From Candidatus Eiseniibacteriota bacterium (GTDB lineage Bacteria > JAFGKV01), in NCBI GenBank assembly GCA_025453925.1, contig JALOPK010000121.1, positions 1-8,806 of the forward strand: DNA of 8,806 nucleotides, read 5' to 3'. Positions 1-7,029 of this stretch are shown piece after piece. The translations under genes and the position numbers were made by a program. Numbering within the stretch: the first letter of the stretch is position 1; each line of letters opens with the position of its first letter. The notes under the pieces are model-generated. The model was given only the letters and a program-made list of their open reading frames with translations. It was not told where the DNA came from and did no database searches.

Positions 1-1020
1 GCCGACCACCCGGCATTGGCTGAAGACCGGTTGACGGTGCATTGGTTTCCAGACCGGGCGCGCCTCGATGTTTTCCCGCTCCATGGCGAGCCGTATGTCC
101 TCTCGCGTGGCGCCGAATGCCTCCGGATCCACCGTTATGACGGTCAACCATCGTGTGCATTGTCCCCCGGGCGATTCCGGCATGAACCCGATGCCCGGGA
201 GATCCGACAGGGCCTGCCGGTACCGCTCGAAGGTTTCTCTGCGGATGGCAACGCGCTCAGCCAGCGTCGCAAGCTGCCCGCGGCCGATGGCGGCGAGCAC
301 ATTCGACATCCGATAGTTGAAGCCGATCTCCGAGTGCTGGTAGTGTGGAGCGGGATCCCGGGCCTGGGTCGCCAGGAATCGTGCCCGCCTGATGAGATCC
401 TCATCATGAGAGACGAGCATGCCTCCGCCGCCGGTGGTGATGATCTTGTTCCCGTTGAACGAGAAGGCGCCCATCAGCCCGAACCCACCGACTGGTCGTC
501 CGTCGTAGGTGGCCCCCAGCGCCTCTGCGGCGTCCTCGATCACCGGCACTTCGTGTGCTTCGCAGGCTGCAATGATGGGGGCATAGTCCGCGCTCTGGCC
601 GTAGAGATCGACGGGAATCACGGCCTTCGGACGCCGTCCCCGCCGGGCGCAATCCTCCAACTCCGACGCAACCAGCCCTGGATCCAGATTCCAGGAGGCC
701 AAATCGGAGTCGATGAACACGGGCCGGGCGCCACAGTAGGTGATGGCATTGGCCGAAGCGGAGAAGGTCAGCGTCGAACACAGCACTTCATCGCCGGAGC
801 CGACCCCCGCGATGATCAACGCCAGGTGCAGGGCTGCCGTTCCTGATGACAGCGCGGCCGCATGGGGAACGCACACCGCCTGGCTGAACTCCCGCTCGAA
901 CGCATCGACGTGCGGCCCGAGCGGAGCAATCCAGTTTGAGTCGAATGCCTCGGCCACCAGTTCGCGTTCGCGCCCGAACACGTGCGGCGGCGAGAGATAG
1001 AGCCGGCTGGGCTTGTTCAC
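1..1020 (-). CDS. PglE-like DegT/DnrJ/EryC1/StrS family sugar aminotransferase (C-terminus cut by window edge)
   Basis: PLP-dependent aminotransferase that should transfer an amino group from glutamate to C4 of a UDP-4-keto-6-deoxy sugar in the cytoplasm. The 340 visible residues show YLSPPH near the N-terminus, SNWIAPLG (28-35), LSSGTAALHLAL (57-68), the PLP-contacting IEDAAEALGA (161-170), the Schiff-base lysine K192 in SFNGNKIITTGGGGM, FNYRMSN and, near the cut, RPVWKPMH. These resemble, from memory, Campylobacter PglE (UDP-N-acetylbacillosamine pathway) more than other DegT branches. The family is about 380-390 residues, so roughly 40-50 are missing to the left. Start: GTG at 1020 is preferred because GGAG lies 6 bases upstream and it puts the conserved YLSPPH close to the N-terminus. 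An in-frame ATG at 1041, 10 bases after the sugar transferase stop, has no clear ribosome binding site but remains possible. Family call is firm; exact sugar is inference. Confidence 0.93.
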   Translation of the reverse strand, partial: MNKPSRLYLSPPHVFGRERELVAEAFDSNWIAPLGPHVDAFEREFSQAVCVPHAAALSSGTAALHLALIIAGVGSGDEVLCSTLTFSASANAITYCGARPVFIDSDLASWNLDPGLVASELEDCARRGRRPKAVIPVDLYGQSADYAPIIAACEAHEVPVIEDAAEALGATYDGRPVGGFGLMGAFSFNGNKIITTGGGGMLVSHDEDLIRRARFLATQARDPAPHYQHSEIGFNYRMSNVLAAIGRGQLATLAERVAIRRETFERYRQALSDLPGIGFMPESPGGQCTRWLTVITVDPEAFGATREDIRLAMERENIEARPVWKPMHRQPVFSQCRVVG

Positions 1021-1026
1021 GAGATT

Positions 1027-1030
1027 CTCC
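1027..1030 (-). promoter_or_regulatory. Ribosome binding site favouring the GTG start of the aminotransferase
   Basis: GGAG on the minus strand with 6 bases (AATCTC) before GTG at 1020. The upstream in-frame ATG at 1041 is preceded by a C/G-rich stretch with no purine-rich core, so this site is the main argument for the shorter protein. Confidence 0.5.
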
Positions 1031-1051
1031 GCACTAGCCATCGCCGTGCCG

Positions 1052-1666
1052 TCAAGGTTTTCTCAAGACGGTCAGCAGTATGTATCTGAGATCGGCTCTG
1101 AGACTGTATCGTTCGACATATTCTCTGTTGAGCCGCACCTTTTCCGGAAACACCACGTCGCGGTTGTACCGTACCGGATCCGGTTGCCGGGCGAGTAGTG
1201 ACTCCTCATCGCGGAATCTGAGCGTCGCGGGGCCAGTGATGCCCGGTCGAACAGAGAGGATCACCCTGTCGGCCCCCTGCAGGGCGTCGGCGAAACCCTG
1301 AACATCAGGTCGCGGTCCCACGAATGACATGTCTCCCTTTGCCACGTTCCACAGTTGCGGGATCTCATCCAGCTTGTGGCGACGGAGCCACCGGCCGAGG
1401 GGAGTCACGCGCTGGTCGTCCGCCGTGGTCACCGAACCGAGCTGCTCGGCTCCGACGCGCATGGTGCGAAACTTGACGCATCTGAACAGGCGTCCGTGGC
1501 GGCCGACCCTATTGTGTGTGAACAGCACCGGGCCACGCGACGAGGCCGCCACGGCCAGTCCCACCAGAAGCGCCGGCAATCCGAGAACTAGCATCCCAAG
1601 CAGCGCTCCTGCAAGATCGAAAGCCCTCTTCGAGAACACCTGGGCCCGGGTCATCTCCACCGCCAC
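1052..1666 (-). CDS. PglC/WcaJ-type initiating sugar-phosphate transferase (polyprenyl-phosphate phosphoglycosyl transferase)
   Basis: Transfers a sugar-1-phosphate from a UDP-sugar to undecaprenyl phosphate at the cytoplasmic face of the inner membrane, starting repeat-unit assembly. At 204 residues it is the small, PglC-size form without the long multi-spanning N-terminus of WcaJ/WbaP. Visible: KRAFDLAGA (13-21) leading into a hydrophobic segment to about 42 with Pro31, as expected for the re-entrant membrane helix; KFRTMR (65-70); the catalytic Asp100-Glu101 dyad in KLDEIPQLWNV; GDMSFVGPRP (111-120); and PGITG (141-145), followed by PATLRFRDEE, a variant seen in part of the family. Start: GTG at 1666 has GGGAGG about 10 bases upstream, while the in-frame ATG at 1654 has none at a usable distance. 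It sits 10 bases (or 31 with the GTG start) before the PglE-like aminotransferase, which suggests its substrate is that enzyme's amino sugar after acylation. Confidence 0.95.
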   Translation of the reverse strand: MAVEMTRAQVFSKRAFDLAGALLGMLVLGLPALLVGLAVAASSRGPVLFTHNRVGRHGRLFRCVKFRTMRVGAEQLGSVTTADDQRVTPLGRWLRRHKLDEIPQLWNVAKGDMSFVGPRPDVQGFADALQGADRVILSVRPGITGPATLRFRDEESLLARQPDPVRYNRDVVFPEKVRLNREYVERYSLRADLRYILLTVLRKP

Positions 1667-1675
1667 TGGCTGTCG

Positions 1676-1682
1676 CCCTCCC
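1676..1682 (-). promoter_or_regulatory. Ribosome binding site of the sugar transferase
   Basis: GGGAGGG on the minus strand, about 9-10 bases before GTG at 1666. It decides between that GTG and the in-frame ATG at 1654, whose only purine-rich stretch (GGTGGAG) touches the ATG. It lies in the 67-base gap 1667-1733, where I see no terminator hairpin. Confidence 0.5.
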
Positions 1683-1733
1683 TGTGAAGCCGGGAGTCAA
1701 TGGCCGTCCGAGAGGAAGCCGCATGCGTGGCAA

Positions 1734-2741
1734 TCACGTTTCTCCGACCGCCTCCGCTTCATCGCCCGGGCCGCCATCCTCCGGACCAGACGGGAACCGC
1801 CCGATCATCCGCCGGTAGCTTGCCGGTCGCAGGAGGCGCAGCCCCATGCCGACCGGAGGCCGCAGAAAAGTGAAGGCCGGGAATGGGTGCGCAACGAATC
1901 CCATGCTCCTCTTGAAGCTCTCCAGGCTTCGCACGTAGGACTTGATGGCATAATGCCCTTTGGTCACGCCCGGGAGCCTCCCCGCGGCGATGAGAAACCC
2001 GTAGATCATCGCGTCGTTGACACGGCAGTGGAAGAGTTCGGAATGCGACGCTACGGCGTCTCCATAGGCCGTGTCGCCCAGTATCTTCGTGAGATGGAAC
2101 CCCCCGACACGCCCGCTGATCCGGTCGCGGGCGACGATGATGGACACCCCAGGAACGTCGAGTAGCGTTCTCCAGGTATCGTCGAACCATTGCTCCGAGA
2201 CGGAGCCCTTCCACCCGGTACGGTTGGTAAGGTCGTCCCACGCCGCCCGGCAGCCATCGACGGTCTCCTTGTGGAAGCTGTCCAGGGTTTCCAGCAGGCA
2301 ACTTCGGAGGCCGCTTCGCACCTTTGTCCGTCGTTTTGACTCAATGTGAGTCGGGCCATATCCGCCAAGATCGTGAACAGTGTTGATCACGAGATGACTG
2401 TTGGCCTCCCCGTCCTCGGGAACGATGTGCTGATAGCCAAGGTAACTCCGCCGGAGAGGGATGCGCGTGGTCCCGTGTCTGAGCGGCTGGAAGAAATCCG
2501 CCGGCCAGCACAGCCCGGGTTTCACCTGGTACCACCATGTGCCCGCACGATCCTGGAACGGCAGGGAGTAGTTGCCGGAGAGCCGGCACACGCCCTGATA
2601 CCACCAGAACGGCAGCCTGCGCACCGCGATCAGCGCCCGGCAGTGCTCTTCCACCGAACATGCGCGGAGCCCGAGCTGCGGGGCTTCCAGACCCGTTGCC
2701 TTGGCCGTTGCCGGATTCTTCATGTCGCAACCTGCTCCCAT
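1734..2741 (-). CDS. Probable GNAT-fold (FemAB/BioF2-like) acyltransferase
   Basis: A soluble 335-residue protein with no signal peptide or membrane segment. The N-terminal half (about 25-135) is rich in Trp and Tyr (FWWYQG, GTWWYQ) and unassigned. The C-terminal half (about 185-290) looks like the second GNAT-like lobe of FemAB or 'acetyltransferase 6' proteins: IIVARDRISGRVGGFHL, then TAYGDAVASHS, then NDAMIYGFLIAA, and finally LESFKRSMGF, the usual end of such a domain. The family carries out acyl or aminoacyl transfer to amines or hydroxyls. Here the likely target is a glycan or nucleotide-sugar precursor, perhaps the 4-amino sugar made by the neighbouring aminotransferase; that is inference. 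Start: ATG at 2741 with GGGGAG 9 bases upstream. A second in-frame ATG at 2723 (giving MKNP) is possible. The tail after about 315 is acidic and Gly-rich, probably disordered. The gene lies 53 bases after a GT4 gene and 67 before the sugar transferase. Confidence 0.72.
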   Translation of the reverse strand: MGAGCDMKNPATAKATGLEAPQLGLRACSVEEHCRALIAVRRLPFWWYQGVCRLSGNYSLPFQDRAGTWWYQVKPGLCWPADFFQPLRHGTTRIPLRRSYLGYQHIVPEDGEANSHLVINTVHDLGGYGPTHIESKRRTKVRSGLRSCLLETLDSFHKETVDGCRAAWDDLTNRTGWKGSVSEQWFDDTWRTLLDVPGVSIIVARDRISGRVGGFHLTKILGDTAYGDAVASHSELFHCRVNDAMIYGFLIAAGRLPGVTKGHYAIKSYVRSLESFKRSMGFVAHPFPAFTFLRPPVGMGLRLLRPASYRRMIGRFPSGPEDGGPGDEAEAVGET

Positions 2742-2750
2742 CTCATCATG

Positions 2751-2756
2751 CTCCCC
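2751..2756 (-). promoter_or_regulatory. Ribosome binding site of the GNAT-like gene
   Basis: GGGGAG on the minus strand, 9 bases before ATG at 2741. Its upstream half overlaps the 3' arm of a small inverted repeat (2755-2769), so its accessibility could depend on that hairpin. Confidence 0.5.
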
Positions 2757-2769
2757 TCCCGATGGGAGG
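2755..2769 (-). other. Short perfect inverted repeat overlapping the ribosome binding site
   Basis: On the transcript CCTCCC (2769-2764), a 3-base loop ATC and GGGAGG (2760-2755) form a 6-bp, GC-only stem. It is not followed by a U tract, so it is not an intrinsic terminator. The 3' arm joins the purine-rich leader of the GNAT-like gene. It could modulate initiation or be chance in GC-rich sequence. Confidence 0.35.
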
Positions 2770-2794
2770 CCTCACTCGTCACGCGGGGCATCGG

Positions 2795-4063
2795 TCATGT
2801 CCTGGCGGGATCCCCGGAAGCGGCGGAGACCAGCACGACCTCCAGAGTCCGGGCGAGACGCCTGCGGTCGAAACGATCCTCCCCCAGCTTCCTGGAGGCC
2901 GCCGCCGCCCGCGCGAGCCAGCCGGCATCGGTGATCGCCGCCGCCAGGCATTCTGCTGCGCCTTCAAGGTCGGTCGGCGATAGAACCAAGCCCGCTCCCG
3001 TTTCCTCCAGGAGGTCGGCCTGCCAGCCGCGGTAGTTGAGAAGCACGGGCTTCCCCGCCGCGAACGCGTCAAAGAACTTGTTGGCGGAGTTGTGTTCGAT
3101 GATCGGAAGGGGCAGAGTGAACGAGGAGAGCATCGTGGCCGCGGACAGGATGCGGGGCAACTCGGCGCGGGGGACGGGATCATGGACGAAGAGATTCTGG
3201 CCAAGGACACCCCGCGCCTCAGCCGACCGGACCACGGCCGGCTTCTCACTCCCTTCCCCGACGAGGAGAAAGGCGATCCTTGGGTGAGTCTCGCGTACCA
3301 CGGCCGCCAGACGAACCACATACCCAAGGTCGTTCACCCGCCCGAATGCTCCCGCATAGACCACCAGGGGGCGATCGCCAATCTCGGGGTGTTCTGCCCG
3401 GAAAGCCGCGCCCAGGGTCGGATCGACTCGAAACATTCCCACATCACTGGCGTTTGGAATGATGGCGACCTTCTCGGGCGCAACCCCCTGTGCGACAATG
3501 CCATCTCGCATCCCCGGCGAGAGCGCCACGATGTAAGCCGCATTCCGGTAGGCGAAGCGCTCAAGCACGCGCGCGAGGGCTTTCAGCGCAGGATTGCGAA
3601 GTGCGCCCATGCGTATGGGAATCTCGGGCCAAAGATCGCGGACCTCCAACACGAATGGGCAGCGGTGAACCCGGGCGGCGAGAACGCCGGGGATTGCGAT
3701 CGTGAGGGGTGTAGAGGTGGCGTACACGACGTTGACTCCACGGGCCCGGGCGGAGGTCCACGACGCCATCACCATGAACCTCAGAAAGGCCACGATTCTA
3801 CGAGCAGCGGACATCGTCTGGCGGTACTGCACGTTGATGGCGATGACGTCAATTCCATCCACCTTGATCGGAACCACCAACTGGCCCCGCGGGACCTCCA
3901 ACGCTCCGCGATCATGGATGCCGGTGACCATCGTCACCCGATGTCCGCGTTCTATGAGGATTCGCGAGAACTCATACGATCGCCCGTCGCACGATCCCGC
4001 CGGGCGCGCAAAATGCTGGTTGAGGTAGAGAACACGCATCGAGGGTGAGGCGAAGGCTTTCAT
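2795..4063 (-). CDS. WbuB-like family 4 glycosyltransferase
   Basis: A cytoplasmic, retaining GT-B glycosyltransferase that adds a sugar from a nucleotide donor to the lipid-linked glycan. The 422 residues are normal for the WbuB-like branch. N-terminal acceptor domain: MRVLYLNQHF (9-18), FARPAGSCDGRSYEF and the branch signature LEVRDLWPE (139-147). Linker: LSPGMRDGI and IIPNASDVGMF. C-terminal donor domain: VVYAGAFGRVNDL (234-246), LLVGEGSEK and HNSANKFFDAFAAGKPVL (324-341), where the usual E-x7-E pair reads as His324 and Asp332. The chosen ATG at 4063 forms an ATGA overlap with the upstream GT4 stop, arguing for translational coupling. It has no ribosome binding site of its own. The in-frame ATG at 4039 would start exactly at the conserved MRVLYLNQHF and is the alternative. 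Donor and linkage cannot be read from sequence. Confidence 0.93.
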   Translation of the reverse strand: MKAFASPSMRVLYLNQHFARPAGSCDGRSYEFSRILIERGHRVTMVTGIHDRGALEVPRGQLVVPIKVDGIDVIAINVQYRQTMSAARRIVAFLRFMVMASWTSARARGVNVVYATSTPLTIAIPGVLAARVHRCPFVLEVRDLWPEIPIRMGALRNPALKALARVLERFAYRNAAYIVALSPGMRDGIVAQGVAPEKVAIIPNASDVGMFRVDPTLGAAFRAEHPEIGDRPLVVYAGAFGRVNDLGYVVRLAAVVRETHPRIAFLLVGEGSEKPAVVRSAEARGVLGQNLFVHDPVPRAELPRILSAATMLSSFTLPLPIIEHNSANKFFDAFAAGKPVLLNYRGWQADLLEETGAGLVLSPTDLEGAAECLAAAITDAGWLARAAAASRKLGEDRFDRRRLARTLEVVLVSAASGDPART

Positions 4064-5070
4064 CGCTGAGTTGAGGACCGCGCAATGGCGGTTTCGTAGA
4101 TTCCGACGAGACGCTCGGCGACTCGCTCCACGGAGAGCTGTGCCATGGCGTCCCGGGCCTCCACCTGGCCGGGCCCGGCGTGCACTGCGACGAGCTTGTC
4201 CGCGATGTCTGCGGCGTTGGCGTCGGCGATGAAACAGCCCCGGATACCCTCCAGCCGTTCGCGAACATCTCCGGCGTCTACCGACACAACCGGGCGATTG
4301 CAGGCCAGCGCTTCCTTGACGATGTTGGGCGAACCCTCGTGGTGGGAAGTCATGACCACCACGTCAGCCGCATTCAGCCACACGGGCACCTCAGGATGCG
4401 GCGTCTTGGCCATGAGATGCAGTTCGGCATCAAGCCCGCGATCCGCCAGAAGCCGCACGGCCGCAGCAGCCAGGGGGATGCGCTTGTTGCGGTCGCCCGG
4501 GCCATGCGCCGCGATCACCACGTGGAGGCAGCCCGACCGCCAGCCAAGACCCTGGCGGCATGCGACGCGGTCCATGGGGCGGAAGCGCGTGAGATCCACT
4601 CCGTTCGGGATGATGGAGACCTGCGTCTTGGGGTAGTGGCGAGGCACGTGCGCCATCATCTGCGCCGACTTGACCACGACGTGATCAGCACGGCGCACCG
4701 AAGCCCTGGAACACCAGACGCCGACAGCCGCGCGCATCCGGAGGAGGGGGGGGCCGGTCCGATCTCCCAGCAGGTCGGTGCCGCAGAAGGCGATCACCAG
4801 GGCGCACGGACACGGGGCACGACTCACCTGCCACCCCATCACGCCGCCGCACATCACATGCACGACGTCGGGCCGCACCCTGTCGAGCTCCTCGCGGAGC
4901 CTGCTCCAGGTCGTACCGTATTGCAGGACCCCACGGCCCGCTCGATCCAGGTGGAGGACTTCCACCGCGACCCCCTCGCGGCGCAGACCATCAACCTGCT
5001 GTTCCACGAAGGTTCCCGCACGCGGCGTGGCGCTGGTCGGGTACATATTGGTAATCGCCAGAACTTTCAC
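4060..5070 (-). CDS. Family 4 glycosyltransferase
   Basis: A second cytoplasmic GT-B glycosyltransferase of the same pathway, 336 residues, shorter than the usual 360-400. N-terminal domain: MKVLAITNMYPTSATPRAGTF (1-21, typical start with the flexible Gly-Thr-Phe loop), VRPDVVHVMCG (65-75) and IAFCGTDLLGD (93-103, counterpart of the common 'GsDl' loop). Linker: SIIPNGVDLTRFRPMD (152-167). C-terminal domain: VVIAAHGPGDRNKR, then VPVWLNAADVVVMTSHHEG and the intact E-x7-E pair E245/E253 in EGSPNIVKEALACNRP, followed by VVSVDAGDVRERLEG. It starts with GTG at 5070 in a GTGA overlap with the stop of the asparagine-synthase-like gene, has GGAG 10 bases upstream (5084-5081), and ends in an ATGA overlap with the next GT4. 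This tight three-gene chain suggests fixed stoichiometry. Substrates are unknown. Confidence 0.93.
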   Translation of the reverse strand: MKVLAITNMYPTSATPRAGTFVEQQVDGLRREGVAVEVLHLDRAGRGVLQYGTTWSRLREELDRVRPDVVHVMCGGVMGWQVSRAPCPCALVIAFCGTDLLGDRTGPPLLRMRAAVGVWCSRASVRRADHVVVKSAQMMAHVPRHYPKTQVSIIPNGVDLTRFRPMDRVACRQGLGWRSGCLHVVIAAHGPGDRNKRIPLAAAAVRLLADRGLDAELHLMAKTPHPEVPVWLNAADVVVMTSHHEGSPNIVKEALACNRPVVSVDAGDVRERLEGIRGCFIADANAADIADKLVAVHAGPGQVEARDAMAQLSVERVAERLVGIYETAIARSSTQR

Positions 5071-6968
5071 GAACGAAACTCTCCGGTCTTCTCGAGGCGA
5101 GGGGAGAACGCCCCGGCGCTCACCATCTGCTCGAATGCGGCCAGCAATGCAACACGGAACATCACGCGGTGCGCCGCGCCGGCCGAAAGCTGATACCGCC
5201 GCCCCCCAAACTTGGCGCCCACCTGCCGTCCAAACATACCGGCAGCGCGGGCCGTAAGGCGATTTCGGATGAAGACCCGGCGGACTCCGGTCAAACGGCG
5301 GGCCGCCGACGGCTGACGGGAAACGGGGGCTGGGTCAGATGCAAGATACGTCTCTCGAAACCGCGCGAAACGTTCTCGATCAACGATGCGCGCCACACAC
5401 GTTTCACTCAGGCGGGCTTGGGCAGTCAGATCCTCCAAGACTGCCCGCAGCGAGGGGACGTGGAGGGAATCGTACCGCCAGTCGATGGCCGAGTTGCCTG
5501 AGGCGATAGGGTGCGTTCTGAGACCCGGGAGGTATCGCCGAACCGCCTCGACGAGCACTCGTTTGTCACCGCGATGGGCTGCCGGCAGGCGCCTGCACAC
5601 GTCCCGGACCGGGCTCAGGAGCAAGGGCCGGAAGGCGAACGCCATTGGTTCCTTGTAGAAGCCCGCTGACCATAGCCAGCCCGGCGCGTGCAGATGGAAG
5701 AACAGGTAGTCCTGGAGATCTCGCGGGTGACCGCTCGGGCAGGCATCGGCGACGGGGAGTACCATGGACTCGTAGCGTTCGGCCAGATCGCCGGCCGCTT
5801 CCCGGCGCACGAGAGGGGCCAGACAGGGGTGGAGCCCCGCGAAGGGCTCGAACGTCACTGCTTCGAGCGCTGCCTGCCGTGATGCAGGGTATCCCCCCAA
5901 TCCCACCAAATGATCCCCCGTGAGCACGATGTCAGGTGTACCCGATGCATCCGCCAGGAACCGGCTGCCCGCCGCGAAGTAGCCGAGGTTCGCTGCCGAC
6001 AACTCCGAAACATAGAGCCACTCAGACCAGTTGTCGGCGAAGTCCTCCGGCCGGTATCGCAGGAACCGGAAAGGGAGACCCTTTTCGGAAGCAAGCTCCC
6101 GTGCGATGGCGGGGTCCGATCCGGGGAGATCTCCGGCCACGCCCCAGGAGAAGGCCTCCAGCTCGACTCCGGGGAGCTCCGGGAGGGTTCCCAGAACCAA
6201 CCGGGAGTCGAACCCTCCGGTCAGGGCGAGCGCCATCCGATTGGCTCCCAGCACTGCCAGCGCTCCCTGGGCCTCGCGTACCGCCTCGAACAGACGAGCC
6301 GCCGCGCGGTGCAGGCCGAGCCTCTGATCTGGCTCGAACTCCAGGTCCCAGTAGGGCCGGATCGAGGGCATGGCCGATGCCAGATCGACTTCGATGAGAT
6401 GCGCCGGCCTGAGGGTCTCGACTCCCTCGAAGAGGGTCTGTCCCCCGAACGTGTGGCCTGTGTTGAGGAGCTGCAGGGCACCCATGGGATCCAGCGCGGG
6501 GCGGAGCGGCACGAGCTGAAAGATCGCCTTGGCTTCCGGCGCGAATGCGAAGCTCTGCGCGACGGCAGCGTAGTGAAGCGGGAGCGATGCATGGCGATCG
6601 TTGACGAGAAACAGCCGGTGGGTGGGTCGATCCAGAAACGCCGCAATGAACGAACCGTCGAGATGCGTCGCCGCCGCGACGCCAACGTCTGCAAACCGGT
6701 GCAGCAGGTCACGGGCGCCAAGCCGCCGCCAGCCCCCGGGGCCTCTTTCCAGAGTGAATCCGTACAATGCAACCGCCCGACCACCGGCCATTTCTTCGAA
6801 GCAGTAGTCTCCCTGGTAGCCATGGCGCACGACCATGCCGAGGCTTACGGGAGGCTCGGCGTACAGAATACGTGCAGTGGAACCTGGCGCATGGCAGAGC
6901 ACGCGAAGCACCGGATCAAACGTTGCGTGCAGTCTTGATCCGCGAACGACTCCCACCAGGCCCGCCAT
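5067..6968 (-). CDS. Asparagine-synthase-like protein lacking the glutaminase cysteine
   Basis: A 633-residue, AsnB-sized protein. Residues 1 to about 200 resemble the N-terminal nucleophile (glutaminase) domain, with HLDGSFIAAFLD (102-113), LVNDRHASLPLHY (121-133) and FAFAPEAKAIF (140-150). It begins MAGLVGVV instead of MCGIxG, so the Cys2 nucleophile is absent and glutamine hydrolysis is not expected. The synthase domain has the ATP-binding PP-loop LTGGFDSRL (249-257), so ATP-dependent adenylation is plausible. Further on, LTGDHLVGLGGY (349-360) replaces the usual GxGxDE or GDE-type motif. Relatives in polysaccharide clusters are thought to amidate sugar carboxylates or form other amides. 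With ammonia or another amine as nucleophile, amide formation would fit, but a non-catalytic role is not excluded. Start: ATG at 6968 with GGGAG 7 bases upstream (6980-6976). It follows the deacetylase by 61 bases and overlaps the GT4 gene by 4. Confidence 0.88.
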   Translation of the reverse strand: MAGLVGVVRGSRLHATFDPVLRVLCHAPGSTARILYAEPPVSLGMVVRHGYQGDYCFEEMAGGRAVALYGFTLERGPGGWRRLGARDLLHRFADVGVAAATHLDGSFIAAFLDRPTHRLFLVNDRHASLPLHYAAVAQSFAFAPEAKAIFQLVPLRPALDPMGALQLLNTGHTFGGQTLFEGVETLRPAHLIEVDLASAMPSIRPYWDLEFEPDQRLGLHRAAARLFEAVREAQGALAVLGANRMALALTGGFDSRLVLGTLPELPGVELEAFSWGVAGDLPGSDPAIARELASEKGLPFRFLRYRPEDFADNWSEWLYVSELSAANLGYFAAGSRFLADASGTPDIVLTGDHLVGLGGYPASRQAALEAVTFEPFAGLHPCLAPLVRREAAGDLAERYESMVLPVADACPSGHPRDLQDYLFFHLHAPGWLWSAGFYKEPMAFAFRPLLLSPVRDVCRRLPAAHRGDKRVLVEAVRRYLPGLRTHPIASGNSAIDWRYDSLHVPSLRAVLEDLTAQARLSETCVARIVDRERFARFRETYLASDPAPVSRQPSAARRLTGVRRVFIRNRLTARAAGMFGRQVGAKFGGRRYQLSAGAAHRVMFRVALLAAFEQMVSAGAFSPRLEKTGEFRS

Positions 6969-6975
6969 GCTACAG

Positions 6976-6980
6976 CTCCC
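6976..6980 (-). promoter_or_regulatory. Ribosome binding site of the asparagine-synthase-like gene
   Basis: GGGAG on the minus strand, 7 bases before ATG at 6968. The 61-base gap 6969-7029 that holds it shows no terminator and no promoter that I can support. Confidence 0.5.
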
Positions 6981-7029
6981 GGTGCAGCAAGGAAGAACTC
7001 ACCGTTCCGACCGGACCATGGGCGGCACC

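Noticed and set aside
16-846. Long plus-strand open frame
   Set aside because: Antisense to the aminotransferase, which has full family motifs. The plus-strand product is low-complexity Arg/Pro/Gly with no recognisable domain.
1329-2165. Plus-strand open frame of 278 codons
   Set aside because: Runs antisense across the sugar transferase and GNAT-like gene and bridges their gap; no domain, typical GC-rich shadow.
3092-4048. Plus-strand open frame of 318 codons
   Set aside because: Entirely antisense to the WbuB-like glycosyltransferase; no domain seen.
4180-5193. Plus-strand open frame of 337 codons, with many His residues
   Set aside because: Antisense to the first GT4 gene; the His-rich look is the complement of common GC-rich codons in the real gene.
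5910-6938. Plus-strand open frame of 342 codons
   Set aside because: Antisense to the N-terminal and PP-loop region of the asparagine-synthase-like gene; no domain.
6969-7029. Possible terminator or internal promoter in the 61-base gap
   Set aside because: No GC-rich hairpin with a U tract and no convincing -35/-10 pair; only the ribosome binding site is clear.
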